Below, in pieces: positions 6,078-11,430 of a stretch of DNA of 11,430 bases (its first letter is position 1; every line of letters begins with the position of its first letter). Under the pieces are notes generated by a model. That model had not been told where the DNA came from. It worked only from the letters and a program-made list of their open reading frames with translations, and ran no database searches. The stretch spans positions 1 through 11,430 of the forward strand of contig JAFCZZ010000072.1 of the NCBI GenBank assembly GCA_019314085.1, written 5' to 3'. This DNA is from Deltaproteobacteria bacterium. GTDB taxonomy: Bacteria; Desulfobacterota; Syntrophia; Syntrophales; UBA2210. The position numbers and the translations under genes are program-made.

Positions 6078-7382
6078 ATGAACGAGACTATACTGGTTGT
6101 GGATGATGAAGAGAGCATCTGTCAGTCGTTGAAGGGTATCCTTTCGGATGAGGGGTACGAAGTACTGACCGTGCAGAGCGGAGAAGAGTGTCTCGATATC
6201 ATTGAGGAAGAGCTTCCCAGCCTTGTTCTTCTGGACATATGGCTTCCCGGGATCGACGGTATCGAGACCCTGAAACGCATCAAGCTAAAGTACCCCCGGA
6301 TGCAGGTTATCATGATATCCGGTCATGGAACGGTTGAATCGGCGGTAACGACGACAAAGCTGGGGGCCTTTGATTTTGTGGAGAAACCCCTGTCTCTTGA
6401 TAAGACCGTTCTCGTCGTCAACCACGCCCTGGACATTGTGCGCCTGGAGGAGGAGAACAGACTGCTGAAAAACGGACACGGTCACGAAATCGATGGAGAA
6501 AGTAAGGCAATTATTGAGTTGAGGGAGATGATACAGATTATCTCGCCCACCAATGCATGGATCCTGATTATGGGTGAGAATGGCACAGGAAAAGAACTCG
6601 TTGCCCGATCGATACACCGGCAGAGCAGCCGTTCCGACAAGCCTTTTATAGAGGTGAATTGCGCTGCAATACCCGAAGAGCTGATAGAGAGTGAGCTGTT
6701 CGGACACGAAAAGGGGGCATTTACCGGGGCCACCGAGAAAAAGAGGGGAAAGTTTGATCTTGCGAACAAGGGGACCATCTTTCTCGACGAGGTTGCCGAT
6801 ATGAGCCTAAAGGCTCAAGCGAAGATCCTCAGGATCCTCCAGGAGAAAAAGTTTGAGAGGGTGGGTGGGGCACGAATTATCGATACCGACGTACGGGTGC
6901 TGGCCGCAACCAACAAGGACCTGGAATATGAGATGGAGGAGGGACGGTTCAGACAGGACCTTTACTATCGGCTGAACGTGATTCCCCTTGGAGTCCCACC
7001 GCTGAGAGACAGGATAGAGGATGTTCCTCTCCTGGCACGGCGGTTTGTCAAAGAGTTTTCGAGCAAGGAGGCAAAGACGGAGAAACAGATTGCCGATGAT
7101 GCCCTTGCTGTGCTTATGGAGCATGCCTGGCCTGGTAATACCGCCGACGATGTGCCGCCCCTATCAAAGGAAAACCAACGGTTCAGCAATCCTGACTCTT
7201 CCGGGGATGGAGATTCTCTCAAGGGGGCAAAGGAGGTGTTTGAGAAGGACTATATTGCCAAGAAGCTTGCGGAAAACAAGTGGAACATCAAAAAAACGGC
7301 GGAGGCGATCGGCCTGGAACGAAGCAATCTTCACAAGAAAATCAAGGCCTATGGACTCGAAGAGATGAAAGAAAAAAGGTAG
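6078..7382 (+). CDS. ntrX: NtrX-like sigma-54 response regulator with an apparent internal deletion
   Basis: This 434-residue partner of the kinase should activate RpoN promoters when phosphorylated. The start is the ATG at 6078, with AGGAG overlapping the kinase stop codon, not the longer frame from 6033. The receiver has Asp9/Asp10, phospho-acceptor Asp53 and Lys103. The AAA+ domain has Walker A GENGTGKE (166-173), GAFTGA (213-218), Walker B GTIFLDE (232-238) and the R-finger region DLYYRL ending at Arg298/Leu299. A Fis-type helix-turn-helix occupies about 385-428. Oddly, WPGN (351-354) runs directly into TADDVPP. The usual VREL...ERLVIM...GD segment of about 20 residues, which includes the Sensor II arginine, is missing while the frame is kept. 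No strong terminator follows; a weak GGC/GCC hairpin lies at 7406-7427. Confidence 0.93.
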   Translation: MNETILVVDDEESICQSLKGILSDEGYEVLTVQSGEECLDIIEEELPSLVLLDIWLPGIDGIETLKRIKLKYPRMQVIMISGHGTVESAVTTTKLGAFDFVEKPLSLDKTVLVVNHALDIVRLEEENRLLKNGHGHEIDGESKAIIELREMIQIISPTNAWILIMGENGTGKELVARSIHRQSSRSDKPFIEVNCAAIPEELIESELFGHEKGAFTGATEKKRGKFDLANKGTIFLDEVADMSLKAQAKILRILQEKKFERVGGARIIDTDVRVLAATNKDLEYEMEEGRFRQDLYYRLNVIPLGVPPLRDRIEDVPLLARRFVKEFSSKEAKTEKQIADDALAVLMEHAWPGNTADDVPPLSKENQRFSNPDSSGDGDSLKGAKEVFEKDYIAKKLAENKWNIKKTAEAIGLERSNLHKKIKAYGLEEMKEKR

Positions 7383-7525
7383 GGTATGTCATCTGCCGTC
7401 TACGTGGCACGCCCTCCCCGGGTAGCCTGTGTCTCAAATCTCCTTCAACAATTGTATCCAATTCTCGTCCCGGGTGACGCCCTCGTCTCTTCTGCTTTTT
7501 CTTCTCCCTTGGGACGATACTATCC

Positions 7526-8512
7526 TCACACATCCCGACCGGCGGAAAGCCGGTGTTTGATATCGGACAGAGAAAAGCGATTAAAGGGGAGGAAGGCCAA
7601 CCCCAAGATTGCGATGGTACCGATGCTCAGGAAATGAAGGACGATGGCATAGGGAAGGGCGTCGGCCTTGTTGATGCCGAATAGCCCGAGACCCAGCACG
7701 CAGAAAAAATGCCAGTTCCCGACGAATCCGGGTGCGGTCGGTATGGCGATGCCCAGAATGACCACAACCATAAGGACAAAAGCCGCCGACAGCGGGAGGT
7801 CAAAATCGAATGCAAAGAAGAAAAGGTACATGGCCACCGCATTGATCACCCATATCATTACAGAAAGAAATGCCAGGTAACACATGGATCTCCGGTGGGG
7901 GATGATTGTGAACCCATCGATAAGGCTGTCGATCAGGTGCGCCAATTTGAGGTGCCATCTCTCGGGGAACCTTTTCAAGAGGGGCGCAAGGAAATTGAGC
8001 GATGCCTTCCTCCTGAGGATAAGAAGGGTTATGAGACCGAGGAAGGCAAGTGTTATGAAAAAAAACAGGAGACTGCCCCTAATCAGCCAGGAAGGGACCG
8101 GTGTGAACAGAACAACGATGAAGAACAGCGTAAGGACACTCAGGCCGTCAAAGACGCGCTCCACCAGGATTGTTCCCACCGCTGAAGACATGCTGATGCC
8201 GGTCTTTGTACTGATGAGATAGGGTCGTGCAAGCTCGCCGATCCGTGCAGGGATAGCTATCACAGCTAGAAATCCCACACTGGTTACGGAGAAGAGTGAA
8301 AGTTGATCGACGGCCATGATGGGTTTCAAAATAATTCCCCACCGGTATGATCTGAGTATCTGTATGAAGACCAAAAGACCCAGTATCGAGGGGATAAAAG
8401 AGGCCTTTGTGTTTTTCAGTCCGTCGGCAATACCCCCCAGATCGACACCCCGGAAGGATAGATATACAAAGAAAAAGCCGACGGCAATTCCGAAAAAAAG
8501 TTTTTTTACCAT
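7526..8512 (-). CDS. Flippase-like integral membrane protein (PF03706, LPG-synthase TM family)
   Basis: This 328-residue polytopic inner-membrane protein belongs to the YbhN/AglD-like family that includes the transmembrane part of lysyl-phosphatidylglycerol synthase. Members are thought to move or modify lipids; the substrate of this one is unknown. It has roughly eight hydrophobic helices across its length. The family signatures are RSYRW at 54-58, PARIGELARP at 88-97, ERVFDG at 119-124 and the glycine/proline loop PTAPGFVGNW at 258-267. It has no soluble aminoacyltransferase domain, so it is not a full MprF. The ATG at 8512 lacks a good Shine-Dalgarno sequence. It lies 53 bp downstream of the DUF3568 lipoprotein gene on the same strand and may share its transcript. 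Its 3' end faces the ntrX-like gene. A hairpin ACCGGC/GCCGGT (7538-7554) falls within its last codons without a T-run. Confidence 0.88.
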   Translation of the reverse strand: MVKKLFFGIAVGFFFVYLSFRGVDLGGIADGLKNTKASFIPSILGLLVFIQILRSYRWGIILKPIMAVDQLSLFSVTSVGFLAVIAIPARIGELARPYLISTKTGISMSSAVGTILVERVFDGLSVLTLFFIVVLFTPVPSWLIRGSLLFFFITLAFLGLITLLILRRKASLNFLAPLLKRFPERWHLKLAHLIDSLIDGFTIIPHRRSMCYLAFLSVMIWVINAVAMYLFFFAFDFDLPLSAAFVLMVVVILGIAIPTAPGFVGNWHFFCVLGLGLFGINKADALPYAIVLHFLSIGTIAILGLAFLPFNRFSLSDIKHRLSAGRDV

Positions 8513-8565
8513 GACATGAATTCTGTTCTTTAAATAAAGGCCAGAATCACCGTGTGCCGGTCAAT

Positions 8566-8961
8566 TTACTCAGAGAGGTAATTGGCCACCTTATCGTGGA
8601 GACGTTGAGATGCAGATTTATTTCCGATGATGCCGACCCGTATGGATACCGTGGTCAGGTCCTTTGTCTTGTATTCGATGACGAAACGGACCCTTTCGCC
8701 ATCTATAATGGCCTGTATTATCCCCTTGCTTATCTCTTTCTCGGGAAACACATCCGTTGCATTCATATAGGCCACGGTTTTCTCACAGGCATTCCATGCC
8801 TTGTCAAAGGGATAGGGATAATCGGTTTTTAATTCTCCGGTTATGTAGACGTATGCCCCCGATCCCCCGCCGACCGCGGCTCCGCCTACAACAGCGCCAA
8901 GACAGCCTGCCAGTACGGAGACGGCAACGAGCACAATCAAAAGTAACGGGAGTCTCTTCAT
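8566..8961 (-). CDS. DUF3568-family lipoprotein
   Basis: This 131-residue predicted lipoprotein has a basic start (MKR), a hydrophobic core and the lipobox VLAGC with the lipidated cysteine at position 20. A glycine/alanine-rich stretch (about 21-36) follows. The YVYITGELKTDYPYPFDKAW region is the part that suggests DUF3568. The C-terminal half is a mixed alpha/beta domain with IRVGIIGNKSASQRLHDKV, resembling small periplasmic domains. Function is unknown. Residue 21 is Leu, not Asp, so there is no classic inner-membrane retention signal and outer-membrane placement is plausible. The start is supported by AAAGGA (complement of 8969-8974) about 7 nt upstream. The flippase-like gene follows 53 bp downstream. 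Its 5' side faces the stem-loop array at 8991-9134. Confidence 0.85.
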   Translation of the reverse strand: MKRLPLLLIVLVAVSVLAGCLGAVVGGAAVGGGSGAYVYITGELKTDYPYPFDKAWNACEKTVAYMNATDVFPEKEISKGIIQAIIDGERVRFVIEYKTKDLTTVSIRVGIIGNKSASQRLHDKVANYLSE

Positions 8962-8990
8962 AGTAGCATCCTTTCAACCCTCTATTCTTT

Positions 8991-9048
8991 TTAGTAAGTT
9001 AGAAATTATTTTCTGCGTTTTCACGCAGGGAATAATTTCGTTAACGCA
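8991..9048 (+). repeat. Tandem stem-loop unit 1
   Basis: The unit opens with TTAGTAAG and ends with CGTTAACGCA. A 16-bp stem pairs 9002-9017 with 9024-9039 around a 6-nt loop, with two G-T pairs (TT at 9011-9012 opposite GG at 9029-9030). Outside it, GTTA (8998-9001) pairs with TAAC (9042-9045), leaving a GT bulge at 9040-9041. The second unit repeats the ends but not the stem core. Confidence 0.8.
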
Positions 9049-9097
9049 TTAGTAAGATAGAAGTTGCTTTCTCGTAGAAAGCAATTTCGTTATCGCA
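9049..9097 (+). repeat. Tandem stem-loop unit 2
   Basis: The unit abuts unit 1 and has the same ends (TTAGTAAG and an ATTTCGTTATCGCA tail). A 13-bp stem pairs 9060-9072 with 9076-9088 around the loop CGT, with one G-T pair (9063 with 9085). GATA (9056-9059) pairs with TATC (9091-9094) around the same GT bulge. Compared with unit 1, the T-A pair has become A-T, a compensatory change that keeps the fold. Confidence 0.8.
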
Positions 9098-9134
9098 CTT
9101 ATCCCCTTTAGTGGGACTTATCCCGTTTATCGGG
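9097..9134 (+). repeat. Two 19-bp tandem repeats with small hairpins
   Basis: Two adjacent 19-bp copies (9097-9115 and 9116-9134) both begin ACTTATCCC, share TTTA, and end GGG. They differ at three of 19 positions. The second forms CCCG/CGGG (9122-9125 with 9131-9134) around TTTAT; the first pairs only CCC/GGG with a C-T mismatch inside. They directly continue the stem-loop array. Confidence 0.65.
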
Positions 9135-9494
9135 TGTAGATTTATCTTGAGCTTTATTCATCCGGCCGCAACCGGTATCCATTCGCGAGTGATGCCGACA
9201 GGGTGCTTGTGAAAACCACTCTCGGAGTTTTCTACCACATCTTTCATCAATATCAAACTGGAAATATCCGGGGCAGGAATGCCCTCCCGTGCATTGGTTG
9301 TAAGATCATGATATGCTAATAGATATTTCGAAGATTGTCCATCTTTTTATTGACGGGGCTGTAAGACAAGGATATCTCGGTTTCCCCATCTTCTGCCCGG
9401 AAAGGGAAGCAAGGGGGCATGTTTCACCTCAAAAACGGGGAAACGATCCGGATCTCCTTTGAAAATCGTGCGCTCTTGGTGTAAGAGAACTCGG
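9135..9494 (+). other. Long non-coding gap before the M23 peptidase
   Basis: This stretch of 360 bp has no gene that I can support. A frame of 49 codons runs from the ATG at 9313 to TGA at 9460-9462 (starting MLIDISKIVHLFIDGAVRQ), but it has no ribosome binding site and no family I recognise. A short hairpin GGGCA/TGCCC lies at 9271-9284. TTGACG (9350-9355) stands 17 nt before TATCTC (9373-9378), a good -35 with a poor -10, the only promoter-like pair I saw for the peptidase gene. Confidence 0.4.
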
Positions 9495-10394
9495 ATGAAG
9501 ATAAAAACTACACCTTTCCTGATTCTCTGCCTTGTGATGCTGCTATGCCCCGGGCACCTAGATGCAGTTTCTGTAACCAGCTCGATCGCTGAAGGAACAG
9601 TGAGGATAACCTCGGAATGTCGCAGGCCCTGCCAGGGAGAGATGGTCAAGATTTGTATTGAATCGCCCGGACCTCTCTCTGCCGTGCTGTTCTTTGACGG
9701 GAGGAAATACCCGTTTATTTCAGACGGGGAGAGGCTGAGACATTTTGCCCTGATAGTTCTCGGGGTCGACATGACGCCGGGGACCTATGATGCTGTTGTC
9801 CGCCTCAGGCCTTCCCGCGGAACCCCCAAAGATATTCGCTTCAAGCTTGCGGTATCCCGGGGGACATTCCCTTCAAAAAGGATAGGTGTTGCCCGGCGTT
9901 TTACCAGCCCGACCCCGGCGGATATGCAAAGGATATACAGGGAAAAGGAACTTCTCGGGCGCATTTACGGGGCATCCGTTCCCGGCTGGCTGGGCAACGG
10001 AGGATTTGTCATGCCGTTGAAGGGGAAGGTGACAGGCGTATTTGGTGAACGGAGGGTGTTCAATGAAAACGTTGTGTCACGTCACCGGGGGATCGATATA
10101 CGCTCGCCCCGGGGGGTTGCCGTCAAGGCCTCCAATGCGGGAAAGGTTGCCCTGGTCCGGAACCTTTATTTTTCGGGGAACACCGTTATCATAAACCACG
10201 GAATCGGCCTCTTTTCCATCTATTGTCATCTGTCGAAGAGCAGTGTTCGAGAAGGCACCCTCGTTGATAAAGGAAGAATTATTGGTTACACGGGTTCAAC
10301 CGGGAGATCCACCGGGCCTCATCTGCACTGGGGGTTGAGGCTGGTCGATGAGTATGCCGATCCCCAGTCTATGATCTATCTTTCATTTGATTGA
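9495..10394 (+). CDS. Secreted M23-family zinc metallopeptidase (LytM/lysostaphin-like)
   Basis: This 299-residue exported protein carries a C-terminal M23 domain, the zinc endopeptidase fold that cleaves peptide cross-links in peptidoglycan. The signal peptide spans about residues 1-24 (MKIKTTPFLIL core, probable cut after LDA); the LLC within it is not a proper lipobox. Residues about 30-125 look like a beta-sandwich targeting domain. The catalytic part begins near GNGGFVMPLKGKVTGVFG (168-184). HRGID gives His197 and Asp201, YCHL gives His245 and HLHWG gives His276 and His278, so the zinc ligands and catalytic histidine are all present. It should be enzymatically active rather than an EnvC/NlpD-type degenerate activator. 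A TTG at 9459 would extend it by 12 residues; the ATG at 9495, with AAGAGA upstream, starts at the signal peptide and is preferred. It converges on purF with a 41-bp gap. Confidence 0.93.
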   Translation: MKIKTTPFLILCLVMLLCPGHLDAVSVTSSIAEGTVRITSECRRPCQGEMVKICIESPGPLSAVLFFDGRKYPFISDGERLRHFALIVLGVDMTPGTYDAVVRLRPSRGTPKDIRFKLAVSRGTFPSKRIGVARRFTSPTPADMQRIYREKELLGRIYGASVPGWLGNGGFVMPLKGKVTGVFGERRVFNENVVSRHRGIDIRSPRGVAVKASNAGKVALVRNLYFSGNTVIINHGIGLFSIYCHLSKSSVREGTLVDKGRIIGYTGSTGRSTGPHLHWGLRLVDEYADPQSMIYLSFD

Positions 10395-10435
10395 AAAAAC
10401 AGAGGGTTTCTGAGATTCGCCATGCGGTCGTGGTC

Positions 10436-11430
10436 CTATGATTTGGAGGGCACAATCCCGTCAAAGCACTGCAGACACAAACTCTCCCGGGGAATAAGGA
10501 GGGATGCCACGAAGGCATCCATGGTATTGAACTTGACGGAGTCCGCACCTATCGTGCGGGCGACCCATGCCTCCAGATCTATCAGCTGTTCCATCGACAG
10601 GATGCCGCCCGTCTTGACGTGTTTTCGCGCCAGCAGTTCTCCCTCAGAGCGAGTTGAAATTCCGAAGGCACAGGGATACATGAGGGGCGGGCAGGCAATC
10701 CGCACATGTACCTCTTTTGCCCCCGCCTTTTTGAGGTCTTTCACCTTGTTGAGGATCTGTGTCCCCCGGACTATTGAATCATCGCAGAGGACGACCTTCT
10801 TGCCTTTCACATAGGGGAGAACGGAGAGCTTGCGCTTGGCCATTTTCTCGCGGGCAACCTGGGTGATCTGGGTATAACTGCGGTCGGCATACCGGTTGTA
10901 GAGAAACACATCCTGATAACTGATCCCCGATCGCCGGTGGTATCCGAGCGCATGCCCCACACCCGACATGGGGACGGGCGCGACGATGTCCGCAACGATG
11001 CCTCCCTCGTCGATATCCCTCTGGGCGAGACTTTCCCCGAGGTTGTTGCGCGCCTCCTGTACGTATACACCGTCTACGATGGAATCGATGCTCGCGGTAT
11101 ATGCCCATTCAAAGGCACAGTGTGCCCTGCGTGGAGATTCAACTTGCCCTGCCGTCTGAATCCCCTCATCATTGATATGGACGATCTCCCCCGGGGCCAC
11201 ATCCCGGAAGATCTCCATATCCATATTTTGAATGGCCCGTGATTCCGAACTCACGGCACAGCGCTCGGAATCTCCGCCAAGGATAAGCGGCCGGAATCCA
11301 TAGATATCCCGTGAGGCGTAAATGCCTTCCGCGGTCAGAACCACCAGGGAATAAGCACCTTCTATCTTTTCCGAGAGGGCGGATATGCCCCTCACGATAT
11401 TGCCCTCGCCCTTCTCGATAATAATCTTGG
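10436..11430 (-). CDS. purF: Amidophosphoribosyltransferase PurF, partial (N-terminus outside window)
   Basis: PurF makes 5-phosphoribosylamine from PRPP and glutamine, the first step of purine synthesis. The frame is open to the right edge (first whole codon 11426-11428), so 330 C-terminal residues are visible; the catalytic N-terminal Cys and the first part of the glutaminase domain lie outside. The remaining glutaminase part includes EGAYSLVVLT and RDIYGFRPLILG. The phosphoribosyltransferase domain has the PRPP loop VVLCDDSIVRGTQ (10757-10795). Four cysteines match the [4Fe-4S] set of the B. subtilis type: codons at 11117-11119, 10670-10672, 10475-10477 and 10466-10468 (the last two in LCLQC). 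Several blocks differ from common PurF, such as AYTASIDS where YFARPDS is usual and FGISTRSEGELLARKH after the second cysteine, so a divergent or second copy is possible. Confidence 0.93.
   Translation of the reverse strand, partial: KIIIEKGEGNIVRGISALSEKIEGAYSLVVLTAEGIYASRDIYGFRPLILGGDSERCAVSSESRAIQNMDMEIFRDVAPGEIVHINDEGIQTAGQVESPRRAHCAFEWAYTASIDSIVDGVYVQEARNNLGESLAQRDIDEGGIVADIVAPVPMSGVGHALGYHRRSGISYQDVFLYNRYADRSYTQITQVAREKMAKRKLSVLPYVKGKKVVLCDDSIVRGTQILNKVKDLKKAGAKEVHVRIACPPLMYPCAFGISTRSEGELLARKHVKTGGILSMEQLIDLEAWVARTIGADSVKFNTMDAFVASLLIPRESLCLQCFDGIVPSKS

Noticed and set aside
4808..6118. A long open frame of 436 codons on the minus strand opposite the kinase.
   Set aside because: It lies antisense to a clear kinase, has no recognisable domain, and similar antisense frames occur opposite most genes here.
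7538..7554. ACCGGC/GCCGGT hairpin as a terminator of the flippase-like gene.
   Set aside because: It lies within the final codons and has no T-run on either strand.
7709..8185. Open frame of 158 codons on the plus strand opposite the flippase-like gene.
   Set aside because: Its composition, very rich in Glu, Lys, Arg and Gln, is what an antisense reading of hydrophobic membrane codons gives; there is no family match or ribosome binding site.
8991..9134. The repeats as a CRISPR array.
   Set aside because: There are only two units of each type, they are long palindromes abutting one another without unique spacers, and no cas gene is present.

Overview
The window reads as a chromosomal segment of a Gram-negative bacterium. 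LpxC, the committing enzyme of lipid A synthesis, points to an outer membrane. The combination of lpxC, a DUF4390 protein, an NtrY-like kinase and NtrX-like regulator, and a DUF3568 lipoprotein suggests the Desulfobacterota (former Deltaproteobacteria), possibly near the Syntrophia. That placement is inference from gene content and was not tested by a search. Ten CDSs have recognisable products, two of them reaching toward the window ends as partial or edge genes; an eleventh, unidentified CDS tail opens the window. Gaps between genes are unusually rich in palindromes.

Layout. Bases 3-98 are the 3' end of an unidentified gene. Then on the + strand come ruvB (Holliday-junction motor), queH (epoxyqueuosine reductase), lpxC, a secreted DUF4390 protein, a large membrane histidine kinase of the NtrY type and its sigma-54 activator of the NtrX type; the last two are separated by 7 bp and clearly form one operon. 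On the - strand, convergent with that block, are a flippase-like integral membrane protein (PF03706 type) and, upstream of it, a small DUF3568 lipoprotein. After a gap of about 530 bp with tandem stem-loops, a secreted M23 peptidase lies on the + strand. A PurF homologue on the - strand runs off the right edge.

How the genes fit together. Several encode envelope functions: lpxC (lipid A), DUF4390 (exported), the sensor kinase with a periplasmic domain, the flippase-like protein, the lipoprotein and the M23 peptidase (murein). It is plausible, but only inferred, that the NtrYX-like pair senses an envelope or nitrogen/redox state. A sigma-54-like -24/-12 element and a perfect 10-bp palindrome stand directly upstream of lpxC, which would allow control by an NtrX-type activator.

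Most notable observations: (1) the NtrX-like regulator has all catalytic motifs of a sigma-54 activator but seems to have lost about 20 residues in frame immediately after WPGN, which would remove the Sensor II VREL segment; (2) a 48-bp hairpin repeat occurs twice in front of the kinase gene; (3) two tandem stem-loops at 8991-9097 have divergent stems with preserved pairing, including one clear compensatory change, and are followed by a 19-bp tandem repeat; (4) palindromes and a sigma-54-like site precede lpxC.
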